A stretch of DNA of 15,899 bases from Oehlia diaphana (lineage: Eukaryota; Glomeromycota; Glomeromycetes; Glomerales; Glomeraceae), in contig QZLH01000060.1 of the NCBI GenBank assembly GCA_003833135.1, forward strand, positions 121,310 through 137,208, read 5' to 3'. The notes beneath the pieces were generated by a model, which saw nothing but the letters and a program-made list of their open reading frames with translations, ran no database searches and was not told the origin of the DNA. This document shows, piece by piece, positions 1-8,935 of the stretch (the stretch's first letter is position 1; each line of letters begins with the position of its first letter). Made by a program: the position numbers and the translations under genes.

Positions 1-1280
1 TCAAAAAAAAAAAAAAAAAAATCAAAATAAATCCATTATCTTTAAAAACAAAAAAAAAATAATGATAATTTTTTTAAAGTCTTACAAGTTTATTGATTTA
101 CATACATATATGGTCAATGCGTTTATACTGTATGAACTTTTTTATATCTGATTTTTCTGATTTTGTTATTTCCTGCTATTTTCCTATTGGAATTTTTTTT
201 TTTTAATATATTATATTAAAAATATTAAAAATTATCTGTCCTTGAATTGTTAATTATCTTTTTTTTTTACTATTGTCTTTTCATTTATCCACACCGAATT
301 TTATAAACCGATTTTATTTCGATTTTTGTATTAGCTATTAATATTATTAACCCGTACTCCGAATTTTACGCTAAAAATTTGTCCACACCGAATTTTATAA
401 ACCGATTTTATTCTTCATATCCATACTAAAAAAAAATATAAAAAAAAACGCTCCCGAAAAAAAAAAAAAAAAAATTAATTTGTACAATATTAGTCAACAA
501 AACTTTTTATCATCTGGTTGATCTACAGGGATTATTATTATTATTATTGAATAACCTGAATAACCCTGATAATAATTTTCCCAAAAATTAAAAAAAGGGA
601 TTAATTTAATTTTTTTATTAATCACGTGATAAAAATTCCCAATAATGGTCTAAAACTTATTTCCCCCCTTTTTTTTATTTGATTTGATTTTAAAATTGAT
701 TGATCAAAAAAATTCTAGGATCTAGACCCTTCCAAATTTTTCGGGATTTTTCGGTATTTCGTTTATGCACGAAATTTTTTTTTTTGACCTTTTCCTTTAG
801 AAAATTTTTTTTTTGTATTCTATCTATTATAAAAAAAAATTATGTGTTTTTAAAATATTTTTTTCTTTTTAAAGTTCATCCTTTTTTTTTTTTGTTTTTT
901 TTAAGTACGATTTGTAAACATTATATAATTGCTTCGTGTTACATATACAGGATTTATAGATTAACCGAAATTTTTTTTTTTTTTTTTTTTGCTATACTTT
1001 TACCCTGAAAATAATAATACTAATATGGTAGTAATATTCGAATATTCCTTATAACAGTTTTAAATGTTCGCTAAGCCACTATTAAGTAACAATCTTTTTT
1101 TCGCGATTGCATACATTTAATTAAAAATGTTTAAATAATTTAATGAATGAGGATATTTATGTTATGATACATATAATATTTATTTTATTTTATTTATTTA
1201 TTTTAAATATTGTATGATGTTGTTTTAAAGTAAATGTTAAAAAAAAAAAAACATTTTGGATTTACCCTTTTCTAATTTGA
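1..1280. other. AT-rich low-complexity stretch without a gene
   Basis: This stretch is dominated by long A and T runs, for example 3-21, 459-474, 770-790, 860-900 and 971-990. A short ATT microsatellite lies at about 531-549. An ATCACGTGAT palindrome lies at 621-630. The open frame at 700-1008 is a poly-T translation, mostly Phe and Leu, and is not considered a gene. Apart from the 31-bp direct repeat listed separately, I see no supported coding or RNA gene here. Confidence 0.6.
288..412. repeat. Two 31-bp perfect direct repeats, 94 bp apart
   Basis: The same 31 bases occur at 288-318 and 382-412, beginning TCCACACCGAATTTTATAAA. Between them, near 351-366, is a looser copy reading CCCGTACTCCGAATTTTA. 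The wording resembles the CCGTAC-containing repeats at 8505-8550, where CCAATTTTATAAATCCGTAC occurs. I infer one dispersed repeat family present at both ends of the window. No terminal inverted repeats or target duplication were found around this copy. Confidence 0.75.
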
Positions 1281-1422
1281 TTGTTTGTGTGACATGATAT
1301 TTGAGGGAGAAAATGATTGGAGACAGAGTATTATTATGGGAAAGAAATTTTTTTTTTTTCTAATACAATAAAAAAGATATAATAATGATATTGAAGTTGA
1401 TCGTTATGATCTCATTTTGTAG

Positions 1423-1491
1423 AAATGCGTAGAATGTTCATCTATTCGGTTGATGTCATGCGACGAATGTGACTTCCAAACACTTGCGTGA
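1423..1491 (+). other. Possible orphan terminal exon with two CxxC pairs
   Basis: After an acceptor-like sequence, CTCATTTTGTAG at 1411-1422, a 22-codon open stretch runs to a TGA at 1489-1491. It encodes two Cys-x2-Cys pairs about ten residues apart, CVEC and CDEC, the spacing expected of a small zinc-binding knuckle. Base composition rises in G+C compared with its surroundings, as expected for coding DNA. No upstream exon in a matching phase could be joined with confidence. It could be a relic exon or chance. Confidence 0.25.
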
Positions 1492-1553
1492 ATCAAAAAA
1501 TTTGTTGATTTCATTGAAAAAAACTAATGATATAACAGATAACATTTGAATGT

Positions 1554-1791
1554 ATATCATATAGTCCATTTAATATTGTATATTCGGCAATAAGGAAGTA
1601 TGACCCATTACATTTGAATATTAGAATACACAATAAAAAAAAAATATAAAGTATAACCGTACAAACTGATCATATAATAGATAAAAATATCATATAATCT
1701 ATTTAGTACTGTATATTCGGCAATATGACATTTGAATATTAGAATATATACAATAAAAAAAAATATATATATAAAGTATAACCGTATAAAT
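1554..1791. repeat. Degenerate tandem duplication, period about 133 bp
   Basis: Unit one is 1554-1667 and unit two is 1687-1791. Shared blocks in the same order are ATATCATATA, a TGTATATTCGGCAATA block, ATTTGAATATTAGAATA, an A-rich run and TAAAGTATAACCGTA. The copies differ by small insertions, such as seven extra bases after CAATA in unit one, and by a TA-rich expansion in unit two. This is an old local duplication with no sign of coding. Confidence 0.8.
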
Positions 1792-2200
1792 TATTTTTCA
1801 TTAAATATCATAAATATTTATTCGAATTCACTATTAGAAAAAGCTCTCATATCATAGATCAGGAAGAATCCTCTAGTGAAGAACTATCTATTAAAATGTT
1901 TTCTCAGAAAGAAAAATTTACGTTTATTTCTTACTTGAATAAATACAAATGTGTTTAGCATTTAAGTGGTATTAAAAGCGTACGTATTTATGGAACGTGA
2001 AGAAAGGAAGATGTAGTTTCTTTTATTTGGTCGGACACTGGTCGGACACTGGTCGAACCATGTAGTTATTAGAAACCGGGATAGTAAAGAACCTTTCAAC
2101 TTTATAATCAAAGAATATTTTGAATACTTTGGAGGATCATGAAGATTGTATAGGAGAAAAATTAAAAGGAAAGGTAATTTGAAAAATTTACTTGATATTT
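1785..2200 (+). other. Coding-like scraps, no assembled gene
   Basis: A 57-codon open stretch at 1785-1955 lacks an early Met. It has an acidic, serine-rich centre (DQEESSSEELSIKMF) before a stop at 1956-1958. From about 2013, a second open stretch reads through an 11-bp direct repeat, GGTCGGACACT at 2029-2039 and 2040-2050 with a partial third copy. A shifted frame near 2125-2173 reads NTLEDHEDCIGEKLKGK and meets a GTAATT donor-like site. These look like pieces of one or more decayed genes. I do not recognise a family. Confidence 0.25.
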
Positions 2201-2460
2201 TAATACGTAATTACGTATTCGTTAGTTTTATTTATGCAGAAAATTCTAAACTCTGAAATATTCATTTATAATGCTTTTTTTAAAATTGGATGCATTTTTT
2301 TGTAAAAAAAGCTTTTTTCTTTATTATTATAGAGAAGAAAATTTTAAAATAAAAATGAGTTTTGTTTAAATTAATCATTCCTCCAAATAATTATTTTTTC
2401 ATAAATTAATGTCATGACGATAAAATATTCTTTATTTTTATCACTCGTTGTTGTTGTATC

Positions 2461-2492
<32 letters not shown>

Positions 2493-2847
2493 TCTTAGAA
2501 ATCGTAAAATGTAAATAAGATTACTATAATTTTTATTACGTGCTTCGATTTTTTTTTCTCAAAACTAGAAGTAGAAAAATGCTTGAATTGTAAAAATTTT
2601 TATTCTTGGATTAAACATTTCCTCTTTTTGGTTGGCAAAAAAATAAATAAAAAAACGTTATTAAAAACAATATTATAAAAAAGAAAAAAATTTCGAGATC
2701 GCTTTGGATTCCAGTATCTCTAGGTCAGTCCGTCAGTACCGGCTTCCTATAAACAAAACTGTTATTAACGTTATTTAAACGTATTATTAGAAGAAGTTTC
2801 TGGGATTCCGGCTGCAGAAAAAAAAATTCTTTTTAAAAAAAGCTTTT
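2200..2847. other. Gene-poor AT-rich stretch with 29-base poly-A
   Basis: There is no supported gene. A run of 29 consecutive A residues at 2461-2489 could be the tail of an old retroposed copy, but no flanking target duplication was recognised. A less AT-rich patch, about 2694-2830, looks like repeat-derived DNA. It lies downstream of the minus-strand ORF at 2957-3265 and may belong to the same element. Confidence 0.5.
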
Positions 2848-2874
2848 AAGTTTCGAAGTGAAACTTCGAAACTT
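2848..2874. repeat. Perfect 12-bp hairpin with 3-base loop
   Basis: The left arm AAGTTTCGAAGT (2848-2859), loop GAA (2860-2862) and right arm ACTTCGAAACTT (2863-2874) form a perfect stem. TTTCGAA is itself near-palindromic, so cruciform or RNA hairpin forms are possible. It lies about 80 bp beyond the stop codon of the minus-strand ORF at 2957-3265, so it could act in the 3' end of that transcript if one exists. Confidence 0.8.
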
Positions 2875-2956
2875 GAAGAAAAAAAACTTTCAGATTTCAA
2901 TTAGTGTTATAGATAAATTGCTTATATATAATCGTTTTGAAAAAATATCTATAAAA

Positions 2957-3265
2957 TTAAAGAGCACCGATGTATGAGTAACACGGGCCACCGTAACGAC
3001 AAATTAATAAAAGGAAATTCATATTTATCAAGAAAACGAATAGGAAATTAAGGAATTTAGACGTCGCCCTTTTTAGGGCGCTAACCATCACACTTAACAA
3101 TACTTCCTTTAACGAGATATATAGATCATTATCATGGTCCTGCCAAATTACCATGTAAGAGAAGATACGACCGTTTAACGTTATATTTAAATTACAATAC
3201 CTCGTTTTAGTTCCACAGCATATATCAAATCGTGTAATGTATGACTCTAACACAAAGGGAGCCAC
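2957..3265 (-). CDS. Hypothetical 102-residue protein, function unknown
   Basis: This is an open frame from ATG to stop of 102 residues with a mixed, non-repetitive composition and higher G+C than its surroundings. Residues about 19-55 are polar and contain a WQDHDND stretch. Residues about 70-92 (FLNFLFVFLINMNFLLLICRY) are strongly hydrophobic and could be one membrane segment. There is no signal peptide and no family I can name. No TATA box or intron boundary stands out. It may be a piece of a dispersed repeat rather than a single-copy gene, which would explain the abrupt change in base composition at about 2950-3310. Confidence 0.35.
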   Translation of the reverse strand: MAPFVLESYITRFDICCGTKTRYCNLNITLNGRIFSYMVIWQDHDNDLYISLKEVLLSVMVSALKRATSKFLNFLFVFLINMNFLLLICRYGGPCYSYIGAL

Positions 3266-3309
3266 ACTGACCGATTATATCTTGTAGCAAAGTGGTCCCT
3301 TGGTAGGGG

Positions 3310-3701
3310 TATGAAGTTTAAAAAATTAAAGAATTAAAGATTAGAGAAATGTTTATACCGGTAAAAGGGGAAAATAATTTTTAATACAATGTCATTAGAC
3401 TATTAAAACCAATCCGAAAAGTAGTCAAATGACCGAAATTTGCATCATGAAATCACGTGAGCTCTTTGATGAGATGAGCCGATTTGGAAGTTTCATTGTC
3501 CAAATCATTCATTTAGATAATAAGCAACGTAAAATGAGTGATAAATTTGGTGTATAATACTCGTTATACTCATAATCCTTTTTTAGAAAGGTTTGAAAGA
3601 CATTTTGATTGGATGGGCTTGCTTTATTTATTACTTTAGTTTTCTTTATAAATCCGACTCGTGTTTTTCGTAATTGTCAAGAAATAAATTTCTGTATTAA
3701 A
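3310..3701. other. Intergenic stretch before the monooxygenase relic
   Basis: No gene is seen. There is an ATCACGTGA motif at 3452-3460. The sequence from about 3600 leads into the degenerate start of the FAD monooxygenase relic and would correspond to its upstream region. Confidence 0.4.
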
Positions 3702-4968
3702 ATGCAACATAAAATTCCAAGTCTGGGAGGGCTTACTTTATATCATGCATTAATAAACAAAAAAGAATTCAACGTAAAGATTTTTTAACAAAAGTCTAAT
3801 CGAATCTAGTCCTCAAGGTATAGTACATATTTTGCAAACCTTAATAATATGTCATAGGTTAAATCTTCCAAAAGTAATGCCAAATCCAATTCCCTACTTA
3901 CCGATTTACCGATCATAAAGGAAATCTTTTATTGAAACAAGTTAAGACTTAAGAATGTTTGTGAAGTAGCAACAGTTATTGTATAGATTTAGGGACGTTC
4001 TATCTGAAGATGTTCCAGTTCAATGGAGCAAAAAATGTGTTGGATACGAAGAAACTAAAGAAGGTGTTTGGGTATTTTTTAAAGATCATTCACGAGAATT
4101 TTGTGACATTTTAATTGTGCAGATGGAATAAATTCTCCAGGTAAATAAAACATTCTAAATATATTTTATTCGTTCTTTTTTATTTTCAACTGAATATATG
4201 TGTTTTATATTCATTCTTCTTTTAGTTTGAAAACAAAAATTACTTGAATTACAAATTTTCGTACCTAAAAGTGTTATGAAATAAAGCATTTCCACAAAGT
4301 TTAATTAATCTGCTGTCCTTGGATGCCATATTTTATTTTTTTTTTTTAATTGCAATTGAACAAGAACAAGGACAGAATTATAAACCACATTATAGAACAT
4401 TAATATCCATTAGTTATCCTACTAAATTCGATAACGTTGAAAAAGTGAAAGTTGATGATAATGATCCCATATCAGTAGTTGAACATGTTAAAAGGATGAT
4501 TCGAAGATTAAGACCGCAAACGATTATTTAAGCATAACAATTAAACCCCTGCCTTTGAAAATTTCTTGTATTAATAATACGGGATTTGGCTTCTAAAACA
4601 ACTCCCGATCCAGAAAAATATCCATTTAAATCCTGTACAACGAAGAGATATTCATCCGTTATCTGTAAATGTACGGAAAAGTAACATTGTTAGAAGATGC
4701 AGCTCATGCTATGATCCTGTAATGGTATTTGTAATAATCATTTTATCTTATTCTTGGATTAGGAATGAAGAATACTCTTAAAGATGCTGAAATTCCTTCT
4801 CAAGCATTAATTAATTATTCTTCAGAAAATTATATTTCTTGTATTAAAGAATATAAATATGAAACGTTAAAACAAACATCCGCAGAAGTGTTAAAAGGTT
4901 TATATTCAGCATTAAAACAAGCTTCTCCAGTTGGTTTTTTGTACTTATTTTTAGAAATAATACTATAA
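3702..4968 (+). pseudogene. FAD-dependent monooxygenase relic, copy A (near full length)
   Basis: Read across several frames, this stretch gives the ordered landmarks of a PHBH-fold FAD-dependent monooxygenase (FAD_binding_3 type, salicylate-hydroxylase-like). First comes a damaged Rossmann start, LGGLTLYHAL (about 3723-3752), then VQWSKKCVGYEETKEGVWVF (about 4016-4075) and REFCDIL (4094-4114), which precedes the usual GADGINSP step. A GT-AG intron follows at 4141-4225, then KQKLLELQIF, IEQEQ, and KRMIRRLRP near 4490. PDPEKYPFK and NPVQRRDIHPLSVN come next. TLLEDAAHAM (4684-4713) matches the second FAD motif GDAAHAM, but with Glu for Gly. LGLGMKN.LKDAE follows, ending with ALKQASPVG. At least four frame changes and several stops separate the blocks, so no intact enzyme can be made. 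Family members oxidise small aromatic or related substrates with NAD(P)H; the substrate here cannot be told. Confidence 0.8.
4141..4225 (+). other. Relic GT-AG intron in monooxygenase copy A
   Basis: An 85-bp stretch begins GTAAAT directly after the CTCCAG that ends the GADGINSP-equivalent exon. It ends in a T-rich tract, TTCTTCTTTTAG. Downstream the frame resumes with the family block KQKLLEL. Position and ends agree with a spliced intron. Its survival argues that this copy arose by DNA duplication rather than retroposition. Confidence 0.6.
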
Positions 4969-5807
4969 AGATTTTGAATGCTTTAATGAATTTTTTTGAT
5001 CATTTGTTTCAATAAAAAATGTTGGTTTCACGTGACTTATTGCAGCGCCCTTGTTAACGACTAAAAATATTTTTACTACATCGGTCACATCCAAAATATA
5101 CATAAATATTTCTTATTTTAATTTAATTTATTTTCTTCATACACATACTGTATATATACATAATGTATATATATTTTTCGATTTTAAAAATTATATATTA
5201 CACATGAGTATTTTATGAAATACATGGCCAAAATTAGCCTAATTCTACCGGAATTAAAATTTTTAAGCCGTATATTGTATCCGGGTTCTCAAAGTGGGGT
5301 ATCTTAAGCCGTGCGGTAGGTATTTAAATATATGGAATAAATTATTTGCTGAATCACGCTGAAACTTTTTTCCATTTTCTTTCATTACAGATTCTCCCTT
5401 CCTGATTTATGATTATTGAATGTGAATCATTATTAAAATCGAGAACCTCTCCTCGGTGATAATCGGGATCATGATTTTCTATAACAATGATAAAATAAAT
5501 TGTTTGCTTACTAAAGTGATTTATTACTAATACAGACAACAGTAATTACTGAGTAATTATCTCTATAGTGTAGGCTTAGTAAAAGCATAACATTATAACC
5601 CTGTGATCGACAATATCTGCCGATCTGCAGAAAAAATTGCGACTTTAACTATTAGTTTGTCTTACAAATCAACGACCTGAGTTATACTAATACATTTATG
5701 GTTCTATTTTTCAATTACATTTAACGATTTCAAATTAATTTATGGCTTCATTTTGTCGGCTACTTGCACTTAGCAATGAATTAACGATTACAATTTATCA
5801 AGTATAT
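4969..5807. other. Intergenic AT-rich stretch, nothing convincing
   Basis: There is a CACGTG-type motif at 5027-5036 and a TA-rich near-palindrome around 5150-5175. A 61-codon minus-strand frame at 5354-5539 has no recognisable family, splice sites or promoter, and I treat it as chance. No RNA gene was seen. Confidence 0.5.
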
Positions 5808-5997
5808 TTAGTGTCGGGTCATTATCCACAATAAAATCCATGAAAATTTATCATCAATTGTCATTTTTTCTTCCTCTTGATATGATTTAAAATCTGGCGG
5901 TGAATAATTTTCAAAAGTATCGGCAAAAGTTTCATCATCTGACTCATTGCCATCAGAAGAAGTATCAGTATGTAGTTTAAATAATAGGGAGGTATAC
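5808..5997 (-). pseudogene. Acidic coding fragment, perhaps transposon-derived
   Basis: On the minus strand a frame is open from an AG at about 5998 (TTTAG, acceptor-like) to a TAA at 5808-5810, about 62 codons. It has strong coding character. An Asp/Glu/Ser-rich stretch (SSDGNESDDETFADTF) is followed by ENYSPPDFKSYQEEE, then a short hydrophobic tryptophan-rich end (FSWILLWIM). This style resembles the N-terminal regions of DNA-transposon proteins common in Glomeromycotina, but that is from memory and weak. The frame ends abruptly and no continuation was found, so it is a scrap. Confidence 0.4.
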
Positions 5998-6302
5998 TAA
6001 ACTAGCGCGTGTAAAAAAATCTTTTCTAAAAGTAAAATAGTCTTCGAGACAGTAATATTAGCGTCAAGAAATAAATGAGGAAATATATTAAATGCAAAGT
6101 TTTATGAATTAAGAAAAAGTTTAAAAGTCGTCCTATTCTGTTCCTAACGAAAGAATCACTTTTTGATCGACATATAAGTAAAAATCTATAAATTAGTGAT
6201 GCTGCTACAACTGCATCAAGTTTAGTTATTCAAGAAGAAATTAAATTATTTAATCAGAATAAACATATTAGGAATATATAATATATTTAATATATTAAAT
6301 TT
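5998..6302 (+). other. Unassigned stretch with a short coding-like piece
   Basis: At about 6196-6281 the plus strand reads SDAATTASSLVIQEEIKLFN and a few further codons before a stop. It is coding-like in composition but has no family assignment. The piece ends in a TA-rich near-palindrome (ATATATTTAATATATTAAAT, 6279-6299) exactly where the inverted monooxygenase fragment begins, a plausible breakpoint sequence. Confidence 0.3.
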
Positions 6303-6815
6303 ACTCAACTAAAATGTCTCAAAATTCTCTCGTTCAATCCTAAAAAATACCCATACACTTTTAGTTCTTCGTATCTAATAAATTTTTTATTCACTGAACT
6401 GGAACATTACTTGATAAAACATTCGCGATAAGCTATTATAATTGCAAGATTATTTTCTGCTTCATAAACATCCTTGACTTATTATATTTCCAAGTCGGGA
6501 ACTGGCTTGCTTTTGGAAAATTTGAAGCAACTGAAGAGGAAATGCGATTTAAAGAGATTGTATTCCTTTACTGTTTAAAGTTAATCCTTGCCATCGATCT
6601 TTTTAAAACAAACAGTCAGAGTTAGTTACAACTCACATTATGCACTGTATTTTAGGTTTCCAAAAATCAATATTATGGCGTATCTTGAAGACCAGATTCT
6701 CGTTCAAAAATTTTTACATTGAATTCTATTCTATCTATTTTTTATCAAAGTATGATAAAGGGAAGCCTTCCTAGACCTGCATTGATAATAATTATAGTTG
6801 GAATTTTTTGTTACA
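6303..6815 (-). pseudogene. FAD-dependent monooxygenase relic, copy C (N-terminal half)
   Basis: On the minus strand this piece starts with KIPTIIII followed by NAGLGRL, a damaged form of the GAGIGGL dinucleotide-binding motif. EFNVKIFERESG follows, the end of the second Rossmann strand with its acidic residue. Further on are DRWQG, LNSKGIQSL, SVASNFPKA and, in another frame, a diverged match to the VPVQW...YEE...GV block of copy A. It ends with a degenerate TREF.DIL just before the GADGINSP step. Several stops and frame changes are present. The half that should follow is absent on this strand. The matching C-terminal half lies 460 bp away in the opposite orientation. Confidence 0.75.
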
Positions 6816-7279
6816 CTTTAAAATGTTTTATAACTGAAATATCTTGACAAGTTGATGAAGGAAAACAAAAAACGATATTATGCACCTATTTATATAAAAT
6901 TGACCGAACTCATAATTCATATAATTTAAGATTTTATTAGTATATTAAGGTTCATTTTTTTTATTAAAATTTATAAGTTTCTTGATCGAATATTTTGAGA
7001 AAATGATTAATTTATTTACCAATTTAGGGTAAGAAAATCATTCTAAATATAAAAGAAGATTCTTGAATATCATACATATATTTGTATGTGGTTTCCTGAA
7101 TACCGGTGGAAATCGGATCTTGGCCGGCATTACGAAATCCTAGTTCGGCACTATGCTTTAATTCTGGCCAACATCCCGTGGATTCGTAATCCACATAGAT
7201 TCCGAATTATATATGTAATGTTGATTTCAGATCTCATATCAAATCATGTGGAAATAGAATATTTTGTTTTCACATACAG
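6816..7279. other. Spacer between head-to-head monooxygenase halves
   Basis: No supported gene lies here. At 7086-7210 is a patch of distinctly higher G+C containing a perfect small hairpin (GTGGATT, loop CGT, AATCCAC; 7178-7194). It looks like inserted repeat DNA. A long open frame starting at 7086 merely runs from this patch into relic B and is not taken as a gene. The end of the stretch, TTTTGTTTTCACATACAG, is a good 3' splice site for the first exon of relic B. Confidence 0.5.
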
Positions 7280-7900
7280 ATTGATTAAACTTTATGGAAA
7301 TGCAATATTTCAAAGATTTCTTTGGCTAAATGGAGATGTCCTCCGATCAAACAAGAACAAGAACAAAATTATGAACCATTATAAAGCATCAAATATCCAT
7401 TAGGTATCTACTAAATTAGATAACTTTGAATCTCATAAAGTTTATCATTAATTGAATAAAAAGGTGATAAGACCAGAATGTGAATTGACTAATATTTTTT
7501 TAGAAATGTGGGACTTGCTCTTAGAACTCCCAATCATCCATTTAATGTCTACAATCCTGTGCAACGAGAAATTTACAAGATATTAATCCATTATACCTTT
7601 GACATAATGTTAATTATCTGTAAATACATGGGAAAGCAGTAGGTTACACTATTAGAAGATGCAGCTCATGCTATGAATCTTATATTGGGATTAGAAATGA
7701 AAGATTGCTTTTAAAGATGTTATATTCTTTAATACAAGAATATAATTTTCTGGAGAATAATTAGGTAATGCTTGAGAAAGAATTTTAAGAATGATATGCT
7801 AAAACGAATGTCTGTGATGTGTTAAAAGCAGCATTAAAACAAGCTTCTCCAGTTGATTATTTCTTTAGGTATAAATACTATAAAGATTGTAAATACTTTA
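7280..7900 (+). pseudogene. FAD-dependent monooxygenase relic, copy B (C-terminal half)
   Basis: After an acceptor-like CACATACAG (7271-7279), the plus strand reads RLIKLYGNAIFQRFLWLNGD, which matches the middle of the family. A jump then leads to IKQEQEQNYEP, the counterpart of IEQEQGQNYKP in copy A. Later blocks are RPECELTNIFLEMWDL, VYNPVQR, DINPLY, LSVNTWESSR and, one base out of frame, TLLEDAAHAM (about 7646-7675), then LGLEMK and ALKQASPVDYF. Many frame changes and stops are present. The GDAAHAM motif carries the same Gly-to-Glu change as copy A, so the two copies are close relatives. Confidence 0.75.
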
Positions 7901-8296
7901 GTGAATTTTTTTTGGTCACAATTATTTATTTCGCTAAATATGTTCTTTCCACACGACTTGATATGTTAATTGAATTACTACCACCATCTTTCTTGTTCCA
8001 TTGTTGCTATTGTTACTATATGTGAGACTTTCCGCAGAATCCTCAATACTTCTGAAATAAATGGAGTGAAAATTTTTTTGCGTTAATTTACGTAATTATT
8101 ATTGAATTATTAATTAAGTGAATTATTTTACTTTTTAAATACTTGTCAATAACTTTTATATTATTGAATGATAATTATTATTTAGTTTTCATAGCTAAGA
8201 ATAAACAATGAAGCTTTGTATTATTTGATTTGTATTTTTAAATTAATATTTCAGTTTCTTCTACTAATTTTCTTTTACGATATTTTAAAGAATTCC
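7901..8296. other. Intergenic stretch, nothing supported
   Basis: Very AT-rich sequence follows relic B. A short open frame at 7819-8025 is the tail of the relic read in one frame, ending in low-complexity Cys/Tyr codons, and is not a gene. No repeats, promoters or RNA genes stand out. Confidence 0.5.
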
Positions 8297-8304
8297 ATTT
8301 ATAG

Positions 8305-8418
8305 CAGTGTTGGCAAATTTCGAGGTCATTTCGTATATGATCACGTGATATATTCATAGTAAAATCGTGACGTAATCAGGTCATTTAAAGGTCATTTAAA
8401 GGTCATTTGCCAACACTG
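8305..8418. mobile_element. 114-bp hAT-type MITE with 8-bp target duplication
   Basis: Perfect 14-bp terminal inverted repeats read CAGTGTTGGCAAAT inward from both ends (8305-8318 and 8405-8418). They are flanked by perfect 8-bp direct duplications ATTTATAG at 8297-8304 and 8419-8426. An 8-bp duplication with CA-G-type ends is the hallmark of the hAT superfamily. The element is far too short to encode a transposase, so it is non-autonomous. Inside are an ATCACGTGAT palindrome (8340-8349) and, near the right end, an 11-bp unit AGGTCATTTAA repeated almost three times (8378-8408). The perfect duplication suggests a fairly recent insertion. Confidence 0.92.
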
Positions 8419-8426
8419 ATTTATAG

Positions 8427-8935
8427 TGTATCGTAATTGTAACGTTATTAGGGCCCCTAATACGCCACAGTTTTATTAATGAAACTTCCGCGGACAAAGG
8501 CCACTTCCGTACAAACCAATTTTATAAATCCGTACGTTAAACTTCAGGCTTTATATTTATCCGTACACTGAACTTTTTTTAATAATCACAATTATATACA
8601 CTAAACTTTTTTCAATTTCTATACGAGGAACTTCATATATTATTTTGAATATTTGATTTTCTTGGTTGATTTCATAAATACTATCAATACTTCACTTCTA
8701 TCTATGTTAGCATTTTTGGACGAATTTAAATTACTTCTTTTGTTGAGATTCATATTTATAATTAAATTAACTGATAAAAAAAAGTATATTTATGAGTTTT
8801 GTACGTCGAACCTCTAATTCTAGAGTAAATCTGTACGCGCGGAAGCAATTATTACTGTAAATTCGTACGCGGAAGCAATTATTATTGTAAATCCGTACAA
8901 CAAAATAAATCATTGTTTGTTTAAATCCGTTCTAA
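8427..8935. repeat. Repeat field with CCGTAC/AACTTC motifs
   Basis: A loose motif, ATCCGTAC often followed by AAACTTC, recurs at about 8508, 8530, 8560, 8830, 8860 and 8891. It reappears beyond the Harbinger-type element at about 9269 and 9304. Within it, 8839-8868 and 8869-8898 are a near-perfect 30-bp tandem duplication with two differences. A related direct repeat lies at 288-412. No ORF of note is present. I read this as an old dispersed repeat later split by the 310-bp element. Confidence 0.6.
8839..8898. repeat. 30-bp tandem duplication (two copies)
   Basis: Units 8839-8868 and 8869-8898 begin GCGGAAGCAATTATTA and end CGTAC. They differ at two positions. A partial earlier copy of the unit's end is visible at 8824-8838. 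Confidence 0.85.

Noticed and set aside
700..1008. 102-codon plus-strand frame
   Set aside because: It is a translation of poly-T tracts, mostly Phe, Leu and Ile, with no domain, splice or promoter support.
2461..2489. Poly-A run as proof of a retroposed element
   Set aside because: No body with promoter boxes and no flanking duplication was found; homopolymers of this kind are common across the window.
5354..5539. 61-codon minus-strand frame
   Set aside because: No recognisable family, promoter or conserved pattern; length is within chance for this composition.
7178..7194. Hairpin GTGGATT-CGT-AATCCAC as part of a tRNA gene
   Set aside because: No acceptor stem, D arm or T-loop consensus could be placed around it.
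7086..7403. 105-codon plus-strand frame
   Set aside because: It joins a GC-richer repeat patch to the start of monooxygenase relic B across an evident splice acceptor; only the relic part is homologous to anything.
7819..8025. 68-codon plus-strand frame
   Set aside because: It begins inside relic B (ALKQASPVDYF) and ends in low-complexity codons; it is the tail of the pseudogene.
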